From positions 1-41,501 of the forward strand of contig CANGNF010000044.1 in NCBI GenBank assembly GCA_947455205.1: DNA of 41,501 bases. The letters are read 5' to 3'. The notes below the pieces were generated by a model that was not told the DNA's origin, did not search any database, and was given only the letters and a program-made list of their open reading frames with translations. The position numbers were made by a program, and so were the translations under genes. Origin of the DNA: Acetobacteraceae bacterium (GTDB lineage: Bacteria; Pseudomonadota; Alphaproteobacteria; Acetobacterales; Acetobacteraceae). Below are positions 31,991 to 41,501 of this stretch, in pieces (within the stretch, counting starts at the first letter, position 1; every line of letters begins with the position of its first letter).

Positions 31991-32941
31991 ATGCGGCTGT
32001 TGCTGTGCGCCCTGCTGCTGCTGGCCCTGCCGGCGCGGGCGGAGTTTCCGGACCGCGCCATTCGCCTGGTGATCCCGCTGCCGCCCGGTGGCAGCAACGA
32101 CCTGATCGGCCGGATCATCGCCCATGGCATGGGCCAGCGCCTGGGGCAGACGGTGGTAGTGGAGAACCGCTCCGGCGCCTCCGGCGTGATCGGCGCCGAG
32201 GTGGTGGCCCGCGCCACGCCGGATGGCCACACCGTGCTGCTGGGCGGCGGCGGCTTCACCCTGAACCACCTGGTCCGCAGCAACCTGCCCTACGACCCCG
32301 CCACCGGCTTCGCGCCCGTGGGGCTGGCGGGCACGGCGGCCATCGCCATCCTGGTGCATCCCGGCGTCGCAGCCACCGACCTGGCGGGGCTGAAGCGGGT
32401 GATGCTGGCGGCGCAGCCCCCGCTGCGGCTGGCGACGTCGGGCGTCGGCACCACCGGCCATGCGCTGGGCGAAATGCTGGCCCAGGTCTTCGGCGCCGAG
32501 GTGGACCACGTGCCCTATCGCGGTTCCGGCCCGGTGCTGAGCGACCTGCTGCAGGGGCGGGTGCAGCTGTACCCCAATGTGCTGGCGCCGCTGCTGCCGC
32601 AGCTGCGGGCCGGGCAGCTGCGCGCCATCGCCCTGGCCGGGGCGCGGCGCAGCGCGGTGATGCCGGGGTTGCCGACCGCGGCCGAGCAGGGCTTCCCCGA
32701 GATCATGGCCAGCAACTGGTACGGCCTGCTGGCCACCGGCGGCACCGCGCCGGACCGCGTGCTGCGGCTGCATGCCGCGCTGAACGCCACGCTGGCCGAG
32801 CCCGACGCCCGCCGCAAGCTGGAGGAAGCCGGGCTGGAGGTGGAGCCGAGCGCGAGCCCGGATGCCTTCGCCGACCACCTGCAGCAGGACATCCAGCGCT
32901 GGCTGCCGGTGGTGCGGCGGGCGAATATCCGGGTGGAGTAG
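31991..32941 (+). CDS. Bug/TctC-type periplasmic substrate-binding protein (6 of 6)
   Basis: 316 residues. Signal MRLLLCALLLLALPARA, lacking the twin arginines seen in the other five. Mature segments are EFPDRAIRLVIPLPPGGSNDLIGR, VVENRSGASGVIGAEV and VPYRGSGPVLSDLLQGRVQL. I chose ATG 31991 because GGGGAGG sits six bases upstream; the ATG at 31985 directly touches that site. It follows the SDR gene by 66 bp on the same strand and may share its transcript. It ends 12 bp before the convergent TauD-type gene. Confidence 0.9.
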   Translation: MRLLLCALLLLALPARAEFPDRAIRLVIPLPPGGSNDLIGRIIAHGMGQRLGQTVVVENRSGASGVIGAEVVARATPDGHTVLLGGGGFTLNHLVRSNLPYDPATGFAPVGLAGTAAIAILVHPGVAATDLAGLKRVMLAAQPPLRLATSGVGTTGHALGEMLAQVFGAEVDHVPYRGSGPVLSDLLQGRVQLYPNVLAPLLPQLRAGQLRAIALAGARRSAVMPGLPTAAEQGFPEIMASNWYGLLATGGTAPDRVLRLHAALNATLAEPDARRKLEEAGLEVEPSASPDAFADHLQQDIQRWLPVVRRANIRVE

Positions 32942-32953
32942 CGCCCGGGCGCG

Positions 32954-33844
32954 CTACTCGGCAGCTAGCGCGACGGGCACCGCGGCCTCGCCGGCCAGGG
33001 TAGTGCGGCGCATGTCACGCGGGTATTTCGCGTCGTCGAACGGCCGCGCCCGGTGCATGGTGCAGCGGTTGTCCCACACCAGCAGGTCGCCCACCCGCCA
33101 CTTGTGGGAATAGACCAAGGCGCGCTGCGTCGCGTGCTCGGTCAGCTCGCGCAGCAGCATCATCGCCTCCGGCACCGGCATGCCGACAATGCGCCCGTTG
33201 TGCGAGGACAGGAACAGCGACAGCCGGCCGCTGCCGGGGTGGCGCCGCACCAGCGGCTGGCGCACGGGCGCGAAGTCGCGCAGCTCCTGCTCGGTGAAGC
33301 CGAAGCCCAGCGCGCCCTTGCTGAAGATGCGGCTGTGCTCGCACACCAGGTCGCGCACCTCCGCCTTGATGCGCGGCTCCAGCATGTCCCAGGCGGCGCG
33401 CATGTCGGCTACCTCGGTATCCGCGCCCTCCGGCGGGATGACATGGGCGGAGAGCAGCGACCAGGCGGCCGGCGTGGTCTTGTAGCTGCTGTCGCTGTGC
33501 CACAGCATGTTGCCCAGGCCGAACAGCCGCTTGCGGTCGTCGCGCGCCATGATCTTGCCGCCCGGCGCCAGGTTGGAGATGTCGGACAGCGCGGGGTTGT
33601 CCAGCCGGGTGCCCTCCACCGAGCGGATCTGGGTATAGGGCGGCTCGATCGGGCCGAAGCTGGTGGTGAAGGCCAGCTGCTGCTCGGTGGTCAGCGGCGT
33701 GCCCTGGCGGAACACCAGCACGCCGTACTGGTCCATGCCGGCGCGGATCGCTTCGCGGTCGGCCGGGGAGAGCGGGCGGCTGATGTCCACGCCCTGGCAT
33801 TCCGCGGCGAAGACGGGGTGGACGGGGCTGAAGCTGATGGCCAT
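32954..33844 (-). CDS. TauD/TfdA-family Fe(II)/2-oxoglutarate dioxygenase
   Basis: 296 residues. The iron ligands are H116 and D118 (LWHSDSSYK) and the distal H264 (CTMHRARPF); R280 (RDMRRTTL) should hold 2-oxoglutarate. The N-terminus FSPVHPVFAAECQGVDISRPL and FGPIEPPYTQIRSVEG are typical of the taurine / 2,4-D dioxygenase family. Such enzymes oxidise sulfonates, aryloxyacids, carnitine-type or other small acids; the substrate is not clear. ATG 33844 has GGAGGA six bases upstream. The small membrane protein gene lies 50 bp upstream on the same strand. Confidence 0.94.
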   Translation of the reverse strand: MAISFSPVHPVFAAECQGVDISRPLSPADREAIRAGMDQYGVLVFRQGTPLTTEQQLAFTTSFGPIEPPYTQIRSVEGTRLDNPALSDISNLAPGGKIMARDDRKRLFGLGNMLWHSDSSYKTTPAAWSLLSAHVIPPEGADTEVADMRAAWDMLEPRIKAEVRDLVCEHSRIFSKGALGFGFTEQELRDFAPVRQPLVRRHPGSGRLSLFLSSHNGRIVGMPVPEAMMLLRELTEHATQRALVYSHKWRVGDLLVWDNRCTMHRARPFDDAKYPRDMRRTTLAGEAAVPVALAAE

Positions 33845-33894
33845 GAGGCTTCCTCCAGGGGGCCTTTCCCGGCCCTCGCTGGCGCAGTCTTGCG

Positions 33895-34326
33895 CTATTC
33901 GGCGCCGCGCGCCAGCCAGCGGCCGAGCAGCCCGCCGCGCAGCAGCGCGAGCCAGGCGGCGATGCCGAAGCCGAAGGCCGCATGCGCCAGCACCACCGCG
34001 CCCATCAGGTGTGGCGGCATGCCATAGGCGACGGGAAAGCCGCGCCAGGGCGCCATGACCAGGAACAGGTAGGCGATGGGCACGGTGGCGCCATACAGCG
34101 CGCCGGCCAGCGCCAAGGGCAGCCGGGCCAGGCGCGGCCGCAGCCACAGGAACAGCAGCCCCCACAGCATGGAAAACGCCATGCCGCGCCACAGCCCCGG
34201 CAGCGCGAAGGCCGGGGCGGGGAAGAGCCCCAGCGCGCCCAGGATGGCCGCCACCGGCTGGTGGAAGCAGGGCACCGCCAAGGCGCCGGCGAAGGCCCCG
34301 GCGGCAAGGCGGTTGGCAATGGGCAT
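33895..34326 (-). CDS. Small multi-pass membrane protein of unknown function
   Basis: 143 residues with four likely membrane segments (NRLAAGAFAGALAVPCF, AFSMLWGLLFLWL, LALAGALYGATVPIAYLFLV, LMGAVVLAHAAFGFGIAAWLAL). Arginine-rich loops (LRPRLARLP, GRWLARGAE) suggest the cytoplasmic sides. No family is recognised. ATG 34326 has AGGAG seven bases upstream. It lies between the flavoprotein gene and the dioxygenase gene, all on the minus strand, but the 148-bp gap upstream suggests its own promoter. Confidence 0.75.
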   Translation of the reverse strand: MPIANRLAAGAFAGALAVPCFHQPVAAILGALGLFPAPAFALPGLWRGMAFSMLWGLLFLWLRPRLARLPLALAGALYGATVPIAYLFLVMAPWRGFPVAYGMPPHLMGAVVLAHAAFGFGIAAWLALLRGGLLGRWLARGAE

Positions 34327-34474
34327 GGGCAGGCTCCTGCGGCGCTGCGACGGGGTCGGCCGGGGAAGCGCGCCGTTACAGGGGCCGAGCGGGGGCGAGA
34401 GCGGCACGGCCTGAGCGGCTGCCAGGGGATGGCTGCGGCCGGTCCACCGCGGCGACCGTAGCCGAGAGCCTGGG

Positions 34475-35741
34475 TCATCCCGGCGCTGGCGTCGCCGGCC
34501 CGGTTGCCAGCGGGTCCTGCGCGCCCTGCGCCGCGAGGTATTGGATGGCGCCGCTGGCTGCGGCGACGCCGGTGGCGAAGCAGGCCTGCAGCAGGTAGCC
34601 GCCGGTCGGCGCCTCCCAGTCCAGCATCTCGCCACAGGCGAAGACGCCGGGGTGGCGGCGCAGCATGAACCGTGCGTCCAGCTCCGCCCAGGCCAGCCCG
34701 CCGGCGCTGGAGATGGCGCGCGCCAAGGGCTGCGGCGCCTGCAGCCGCACCGGCACCGCCTTGACCAGCGCCGCCAGGTCTCCTCGCGGGGCGCCGGCGT
34801 GCAGTGCCTCCTGCACCAGGGCCACGGCGGGTGGCGCCAGCCCGGCGCGCCGCAGCCTGGTGCTGGCCGAGCCGGCGCCGCCGCCAAGCTTCGCCGCCAG
34901 CGCGGCCATATCCAGGTCCGGCCGCAGGTCCAGCCACAGCGTCTGCGGTCCCTCCGCGGCCATCGCCTCGCGCAGCGCGGCCGAGAGCGCGTAGATGACC
35001 CCGCCCTCGATGCCGGTGGCGGTCAGCATCGCCTCGCCGCGCAGCGTCTGCGCGCCGAAGCGGGCGGCGATGCGCTTCAGCGGCTGGCCGGCCTGGGCCG
35101 CCATCTGCGGCGACCAGGAAACGGAAAAACCCATGTTGGCCGGGCGCAGCGGCGCTACCTGGCAGCCCGGCAGCAGTGCCGGCCAGGCGCCATCGCTGCC
35201 CAGCCGCGGCCAGGACGCCCCGCCCAGCGCCAGCACCGTGGCCGCCGGGCGAAGCGCCTGGCCATTCACCAGCAGCGCGCCATCGGGGCCGAAGCCCTGC
35301 CAGCGATGGCGCGGGCGCAGCTGCACCCCCAGCGTCGCCAGCCGCGCCAACCAGGCGCGCAGCAGCGGGCTGGCCTTCAAGGCACGGGGGAAGACCCGGC
35401 CGGAGGAGCCGACGAAGGTCTCGGCCCCCAGCGCATCGGCCCATTCCCGCAGCGCTTCCGGCGGGAAGGCGCGGATCGCCGGCTCCAACGCCGCGCGGGC
35501 GCTGCCATAGCGGTGGAGCAGCGCCTCCAGCGGTTCCGAATGGGTCAGGTTCAACCCGCCCCGCCCGGCCATCAGCAGCTTGCGCGCCGGGCTGGGCAGG
35601 TGGTCGAAGACGGTCACGGCGGCGCCGGCCCGGGCCAGCACCTCCGCCGCCATCAACCCGGCCGGGCCGGCGCCGATGACGGCGGTGTCTGCCGACCGAT
35701 TCAGCCCTCCGGGGCCTTCGCCCCTCCGGCCGCCGGGCGCC

Positions 35742-35749
<8 letters not shown>
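34475..35749 (-). CDS. FAD-dependent flavoprotein, TIGR03862 / HI0933-like family
   Basis: 424 residues. The dinucleotide-binding GAGPAG is at ~25-30 ([21 protein letters not shown]). [36 protein letters not shown] and the C-terminal [29 protein letters not shown] are the signatures of this branch of HI0933-like proteins (the related YhiN group). Biochemical role unknown. The only start before the Rossmann strand is TTG 35749, overlapping the acs stop by 8 bp and lacking a good ribosome binding site, so the gene may be coupled to acs or use another non-ATG start. Confidence 0.87.
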
Positions 35750-37679
<1,930 letters not shown>

Positions 37680-37910
37680 GGTTGGGTCTCCCTCGGGTGG
37701 CCTTGGCTGGCGCGTGACTGCCGGGGAATTGCCCATGACGCCTTGCGGTGCGTCAATCCGTGACTTCGTCGGCGTGTAAACCAACGGTAAAGTTGTGACG
37801 CTGGCGCAAGGGCATTCCCCGCCGCGACCGGGGGAGCAGGGGAAGCCGGCCGCGGCGGGAAGCGCCTGGCCCGGACCCGGCAGCGGGTCAGGGCCAGGCT
37901 TGCCCCGGGC

Positions 37911-38255
37911 TCAGCTGCCCCGCACCGGGGCGGGCGCCGGGCTGGGGGTGGCTGCCGGCGTGGCGGGCGCCGTGCCGTGGCGGACGTGCTGGGCCGGGCG
38001 CGGGGCGGCGTGCCGCTCGGCCTGGCGGTGCGACGTGCCGGTCACCGCCGTGGTGGCGGCCGCCGTGGTGGGGGCCCCCGTGCCGGGCGCGGTGGCCACG
38101 GTGCCGCTGGCCGGGGCGGTCATCGCCGGGGTGGCGGCCTGGGCCGGCGCCGGGGTGGCGGCGCGGCTGCCGCCTTCCGCAGCCAAGGCGGGGGTGAGGC
38201 CCAGCGCCAGGGTAAGGGCGGTGGCGACGAGGCTGGTCTTGAGGGTAGCGCGCAT
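37911..38255 (-). CDS. Small secreted Ala/Pro/Thr-rich protein
   Basis: 114 residues. A clear signal peptide (MRATLKTSLVATALTLALGL, cleaved near ALAAEGG) precedes a low-complexity tail dominated by Ala, Thr and Pro, with one basic patch (SHRQAERHAAPRPAQHVRH). No fold or family is recognised. ATG 38255 has GGAGG five to six bases upstream, which supports real translation. It stands alone between acs and apaG, divergent from the latter. Such tails often form flexible envelope proteins, but that is a guess. Confidence 0.65.
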   Translation of the reverse strand: MRATLKTSLVATALTLALGLTPALAAEGGSRAATPAPAQAATPAMTAPASGTVATAPGTGAPTTAAATTAVTGTSHRQAERHAAPRPAQHVRHGTAPATPAATPSPAPAPVRGS

Positions 38256-38484
38256 CTGATCCTCCTGTTGGGTTCGAGCGCAGGGACAGGATGGCCAGCG
38301 CCGGCGTCGGCGCCGCGGCCGGAACAAGGCGGCGCCAAGGCGTTGTGCAACGGCGGGTAACGGCCACGCGGTAGCCGGCCGCCCCCCTGCCGTGCCAAGC
38401 TGGGGGCGGAGGAGCCTTTGCCCATGAACCAGCCCCTGTTCCGCCGCGGCCCTGCCGCGCGCCTGCCCGTCACGGGCTGACGCC

Positions 38485-38901
38485 ATGGCCCCGTCGCGCG
38501 GCACCGCCTTCTCCGCCACCACCGCCGATATCCGTGTTGGCGTCCAGCCGCTGTACCTGGCCGACCAGTCGGAGCCGGAGCGCAGCCACTTCGTCTGGGC
38601 CTATCGCGTCAGCATCGAAAACCTGGGCCGCCGGGTGGTGCAGCTGATGAAGCGCACCTGGTACATCACCGATGGCCGCGGCCTGACCCAGCGCGTGCAT
38701 GGCGACGGCGTGGTCGGCGAACAGCCGGTGCTGGAGCCGGGCGAGAGCTTCGAATACACCTCCGGTACGCCGCTCTCGACGCCGTCCGGCTTCATGCGCG
38801 GGCAGTACCACATGGTCGCCACCGACAGTGGCGAGCCGTTCGACGTGACCATCCCGGCCTTCAGCCTGGACAGCCCGCACCAGCCCGGCGGGGTGCATTG
38901 A
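38485..38901 (+). CDS. apaG: ApaG protein
   Basis: 138 residues forming one ApaG (fibronectin-III-like) domain: [76 protein letters not shown] and [11 protein letters not shown]. ApaG has been linked to Co2+/Mg2+ resistance and to dinucleotide polyphosphate metabolism through neighbouring apaH in enteric bacteria; its true role is unsettled. It is followed at 4 bp by folE, a likely operon. Confidence 0.95.
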   Translation: MAPSRGTAFSATTADIRVGVQPLYLADQSEPERSHFVWAYRVSIENLGRRVVQLMKRTWYITDGRGLTQRVHGDGVVGEQPVLEPGESFEYTSGTPLSTPSGFMRGQYHMVATDSGEPFDVTIPAFSLDSPHQPGGVH

Positions 38902-38905
38902 GCCG

Positions 38906-39688
38906 ATGGATCACCCGACCGGCCATCCCATTCGGCACATCAGCCATGACCAGGACGACCATTGCGGGGTTACGGACAGTCCCCATCTCGACAGCGTGAG
39001 CAGCGCGGCGTCAGGTGCCGGCGCCGAAGGAGCCCGTCCACCCGTGAACGTCATCACCCCTGCGAATGCCCTGCCCGCCGACCAGGCCAGCCTGGAAGCC
39101 CGCCCGAGCCGCGAGGAAGCCGAGGCCGCCGTGCGGACCCTGCTGCGCTGGGCCGGCGACGACGTGAACCGGGAAGGCCTGCTGGACACGCCCGCCCGCG
39201 TGGCCCGCGCCTATGAGGAGTTCTTCGCCGGCTACGCCACCGACCCGGTGGAGCTGCTGGCCCGCAGCTTCGAGGAGACCGACGGCTACGACGAGATGGT
39301 CGTGCTGCGCGACATCCGGCTGGAGAGCCATTGCGAGCACCACATGGTGCCGATCATCGGCAAGGCGCATGTCGCCTACCTTCCGGCCGGCCGCGTCGTC
39401 GGCATCTCCAAGCTGGCGCGGGTGGTGGAGGTCTATGCCAAGCGCCTGCAGATCCAGGAGAAGCTGACCGCCCAGGTGGCCAACTGCATCCAGGACGTGC
39501 TGAAGCCGAAGGGCGTTGCCGTGGTGATCGAGGCGGCGCACCAGTGCATGACCACGCGCGGCATCCACAAGCCCGGCGTGACCATGGTGACCAGCCGCAT
39601 GCTCGGCGCCTTCCGCGACGACCCGAGCACGCGCAAGGAGTTCCTGACCATGATCAGCGGCAACCGCGGCAACGGCTTCGACGGCTGA
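38906..39688 (+). CDS. folE: GTP cyclohydrolase I
   Basis: 260 residues. The type I signature is complete: zinc ligands C143 and H146 in [11 protein letters not shown] and C214 in [10 protein letters not shown], plus [24 protein letters not shown]. It opens GTP to 7,8-dihydroneopterin triphosphate, first step of tetrahydrofolate and some deazapurine pathways. The conserved domain starts near residue 68. The first ~46 residues from ATG 38906 are His-rich and not conserved, so the GTG at 39044, with AAGGAG twelve bases upstream, may be the real start. The stop lies inside the first copy of a 7-bp tandem repeat. Confidence 0.95.
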   Translation: MDHPTGHPIRHISHDQDDHCGVTDSPHLDSVSSAASGAGAEGARPPVNVITPANALPADQASLEARPSREEAEAAVRTLLRWAGDDVNREGLLDTPARVARAYEEFFAGYATDPVELLARSFEETDGYDEMVVLRDIRLESHCEHHMVPIIGKAHVAYLPAGRVVGISKLARVVEVYAKRLQIQEKLTAQVANCIQDVLKPKGVAVVIEAAHQCMTTRGIHKPGVTMVTSRMLGAFRDDPSTRKEFLTMISGNRGNGFDG

Positions 39689-39741
39689 CGGCTGACGGCT
39701 GACGGCTGACGGCTGACGGCTGACGGCTGACGGCTGACGGC
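39681..39741 (+). repeat. 7-bp tandem repeat (ACGGCTG) at the folE stop
   Basis: Eight perfect copies of ACGGCTG plus five bases, 61 bp in all. The folE TGA (39686-39688) falls in the first copy, so copy-number change downstream would not alter the protein. Every unit contains a TGA, and since 7 is not a multiple of 3 stops occur in all three frames. Such arrays are prone to slippage. Confidence 0.95.
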
Positions 39742-39802
39742 AGCGGGAACCAGCCGCGCGATCAAGGCCGACATTGCCACTCCCGCCCTGGCGGGCCGGC
39801 CT

Positions 39803-40537
39803 TCAACCCGGGTTCCAAGGGCCTCTCGGCCCTTGGCCGGGGAGTTTGAGGGGGCAGAGCCCCCTCAAAGGGCCGGCTTTGCGCGGGGGCGCCCCGTTCA
39901 GCCCGGCCAGCAGCGGCGCCAGGCTGTCGGCCATTGCCAGCGGCCGGGTGTCGTCCTTCGGCGCCAGCCCGGCGCGGTTGTGCCAGACCACATCCATGCC
40001 CACCCCGGCCGCACCGGGCACATCGCTGGCGCTGCCGGCGACGAACAGCACCCGCTCCGCCGGCAGGCCCAGCGCCGCCAGCGCGGCCAGGTAGACCTCG
40101 GCGCGCGGCTTGTAGAAGCCGGCTTCCTCGCTGGTGATGACGGCATCGAAGGGCACGCCGACCAGGCCGGCGGCCTGGCGCCCCAGCGGGATGGAGCAAT
40201 TGGTGGCGACGGCCAGCTTCAGCCCGGCGCCGTGCAGCCCGGCCAGCAGGGCGGGCGCTTCCGGCCACGGTTGCAACTCGCCCCAGCGGGTGGCCAGGGC
40301 GGCGGCGGCGGCGGGGGCCATGCCGGTCTCGGCGGCGGCTTCGGCCACCAGCGTCTCGTAGGGGCGGTAGGCGCCGCAGCCATAGGTCAGTTCCAGGTAG
40401 CGCCGGCGCCAGCGCAGGCCGGGTTCCGCCCCGCCGGCCACGCTGTTCCACAGCGTCCAGCTGTCCAGCAGCGCGGTCAGCAGGTCGAACATCACGGCGT
40501 CGTAGCGGCGCATCGGCGGCATCCTCAGCTTCGGCAT
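39803..40537 (-). CDS. HAD-superfamily hydrolase, haloacid dehalogenase-like
   Basis: 244 residues. The nucleophile D18 lies in [13 protein letters not shown] (motif I of type II haloacid dehalogenases), the motif II serine/threonine region in LAVATNCS, and motif III lysine in [17 protein letters not shown], followed by [21 protein letters not shown]. Substrate could be a phosphate ester or 2-haloacid. The natural domain seems to end at LLAGLNG; the last ~28 residues, rich in Pro, Gly and Arg, are read from a hairpin repeat. The start is uncertain: ATG 40537, 40522 or 40513 are all possible, with GAGG nine bases before the last. It is divergent from ahcY. Confidence 0.85.
   Translation of the reverse strand: MPKLRMPPMRRYDAVMFDLLTALLDSWTLWNSVAGGAEPGLRWRRRYLELTYGCGAYRPYETLVAEAAAETGMAPAAAAALATRWGELQPWPEAPALLAGLHGAGLKLAVATNCSIPLGRQAAGLVGVPFDAVITSEEAGFYKPRAEVYLAALAALGLPAERVLFVAGSASDVPGAAGVGMDVVWHNRAGLAPKDDTRPLAMADSLAPLLAGLNGAPPRKAGPLRGLCPLKLPGQGPRGPWNPG
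39815..39869. repeat. Two-hairpin REP-like element covering the 3' end of the HAD gene
   Basis: CCAAGGGCC (39815-39823), loop TCTC, GGCCCTTGG (39828-39836), then TTTGAGGGGGC (39845-39855), loop AGA, GCCCCCTCAAA (39859-39869), an 11-bp perfect stem. The pair resembles palindromic units scattered through many GC-rich alphaproteobacterial genomes and may end transcription of folE or of the HAD gene. It lies inside the HAD reading frame and supplies its last codons. Confidence 0.7.
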
Positions 40538-40538
40538 T

Positions 40539-40558
40539 ACATAAATATATCCTTATGT
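40539..40558. promoter_or_regulatory. AT-rich inverted repeat before ahcY, candidate SahR-type operator
   Basis: The 20-mer ACATAAATATATCCTTATGT has eight of ten complementary positions. It is strikingly AT-rich in very GC-rich DNA and sits in the 92-bp divergent gap between the HAD gene and ahcY, 71 bp before the ahcY start. In many Proteobacteria the ArsR-type regulator SahR controls ahcY through AT-rich palindromes of this kind. The repeat and its place are seen; the regulator is inferred. Confidence 0.5.
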
Positions 40559-40629
40559 CTTATTGGTCCCCCTGGAAAGCCCGCGCGCGGTGTGATACCC
40601 GCCGCGCCAGTTTGGCAAGGATGGCTGCG

Positions 40630-41501
40630 ATGACCGACTATGTGGTGAAGGATCTCTCCCTGGCCGATTGGGGCCGCAAGGAGATCGAGATGGCCCAGGA
40701 CGAGATGCCGGGCCTGATGGCGCTGCGCCGCGAATACGGTGCCTCCCAGCCGCTGAAGGGCGCCCGCATCGCCGGCTGCCTGCACATGACCATCCAGACC
40801 GCGGTGCTGATCGAGACGCTGAAGGCGCTCGGCGCCGACGTCCGCTGGTCCTCCTGCAACATCTTCTCCACCCAGGACCACGCCGCGGCCGCCATTGCCG
40901 CCGCCGGCACGCCGGTCTTCGCCATCAAGGGCGAGACGCTGCCGGAGTACTGGCACTACGTGCAGCGGACGCTGGAGTGGGCGGACGGCGGCGAGCCGAA
41001 CATGCTGCTGGACGACGGCGGCGACATGACGCTGCTGGTCCATTACGGCCTGCGTGCCGAGCAGGGCGACGTCGCCTTCCTGGAGAACGCGACCAACGAG
41101 GAAGAGACCGTCTTCTTCGCGCTGATCAAGAAGCTGGTGAACGAGAAGCCGGGCTGGTTCGCCAAGCTGGCCGCCGCCATCAAGGGCGTGAGCGAAGAGA
41201 CGACGACGGGCGTGCATCGCCTGTACATCATGGCCAAGGAAGGCAAGCTGCTGTTCCCGGCCATCAACGTCAACGACAGCGTCACCAAGTCCAAGTTCGA
41301 CAACCTGTATGGCTGCCGCGAGAGCCTGGTGGACGGCATCCGCCGCGGCACCGACGTGATGATGTCGGGCAAGGTGGCCATGGTCGCCGGCTATGGGGAC
41401 GTGGGCAAGGGCAGCGCTGCCTCGCTCCGCAACGCCGGCTGCCGCGTGATGGTATCCGAAGTCGATCCGATCTGCGCGCTGCAGGCGGCGATGGAGGGCT
41501 A
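40630..41501 (+). CDS. ahcY: S-adenosylhomocysteinase (cut by the window edge)
   Basis: 290 codons are present before the sequence ends. The start [37 protein letters not shown] is typical of AhcY, followed by [49 protein letters not shown] and the NAD-binding [12 protein letters not shown]. The enzyme splits S-adenosylhomocysteine into adenosine and homocysteine and so keeps methylation going. I chose ATG 40630, with AAGGA eight bases upstream; ATG 40621 directly abuts that site. An AT-rich palindrome lies upstream and may control it. Confidence 0.97.
   Translation, partial: MTDYVVKDLSLADWGRKEIEMAQDEMPGLMALRREYGASQPLKGARIAGCLHMTIQTAVLIETLKALGADVRWSSCNIFSTQDHAAAAIAAAGTPVFAIKGETLPEYWHYVQRTLEWADGGEPNMLLDDGGDMTLLVHYGLRAEQGDVAFLENATNEEETVFFALIKKLVNEKPGWFAKLAAAIKGVSEETTTGVHRLYIMAKEGKLLFPAINVNDSVTKSKFDNLYGCRESLVDGIRRGTDVMMSGKVAMVAGYGDVGKGSAASLRNAGCRVMVSEVDPICALQAAMEG

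Noticed and set aside
38424..38480. 18-codon ORF with GGAGG upstream, before apaG
   Set aside because: Spacing of 11 bases is long and the peptide (MNQPLFRRGP...) has no recognisable role; not enough to call a leader peptide.
40559..40629. SAM- or SAH-type riboswitch before ahcY
   Set aside because: The leader is under 100 bp and I could not match the conserved cores of known SAM or SAH riboswitches. A hairpin-like GC stretch alone is not enough.

Overview
The window is a very GC-rich stretch of bacterial chromosome. Gene content and protein style point to an alphaproteobacterium of the Acetobacteraceae, close to Roseomonas. The main grounds are the thioredoxin/TPR - LON-domain - Trm112 - DUF971 gene run, six stand-alone Bug/TctC-type binding proteins among catabolic enzymes, and the ApaG, FolE and AhcY proteins. 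This placement is an inference from gene content; no 16S gene is present.

Layout. (1) 1-4350 is accessory DNA. It holds the 3' end of a large serine recombinase, a small partner gene with a ParB-like helix-turn-helix, a complete IS3-family element with recognisable ends (1121-2704), a membrane acyltransferase, and about 450 bp without a gene. (2) A tRNA-Gly(GCC) on the minus strand marks the return to core sequence. It is followed by a prolyl-tRNA deacylase-like gene, a 27-bp palindromic tandem repeat, the run cnoX-like / LON-domain / Trm112 / DUF971, a DUF3606 gene and an M3 peptidase. (3) 10167-18376 is mixed: two Bug receptors around a Rieske oxygenase, an unknown lipoprotein, a Baeyer-Villiger-type monooxygenase, an FKBP isomerase and an MFS transporter. 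(4) 18342-26794 is a bidirectional eight-gene catabolic cluster. The minus arm reads CaiB-type CoA-transferase, SMP-30 lactonase, a second unusual CaiB-type transferase, Bug receptor. The plus arm reads Bug receptor, HMG-CoA-lyase-type enzyme, amidohydrolase, Bug receptor. (5) 26968-34326 holds an IlvD/Edd-type sugar-acid dehydratase, an alpha/beta hydrolase, a D-2-hydroxyacid dehydrogenase, an SDR protein, a sixth Bug receptor, a TauD-type dioxygenase and a small membrane protein. (6) 34475-41501 is mostly housekeeping: a TIGR03862-type flavoprotein overlapping acs, a small secreted Ala/Pro/Thr-rich protein, apaG, folE, a HAD hydrolase and the start of ahcY.

How the genes may work together. 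Region 4 reads as one catabolic module. Periplasmic Bug proteins would capture an organic acid, SMP-30 and amidohydrolase enzymes would open a lactone or similar ring, a CaiB-type transferase would make the CoA thioester, and the HMG-CoA-lyase-type enzyme would split it. The substrate cannot be read from sequence. No TctA/TctB membrane genes occur in the window, so the six Bug proteins must use transporters encoded elsewhere or act as sensors.

The best candidates for something undescribed are this two-armed CoA-transferase/lyase cluster with its permuted-looking CaiB protein, the 27-bp palindromic tandem repeat before the thioredoxin/TPR gene, a compact 104-bp palindromic element sharing CTAGAGCA ends, and a likely SahR-type operator between the HAD gene and ahcY.
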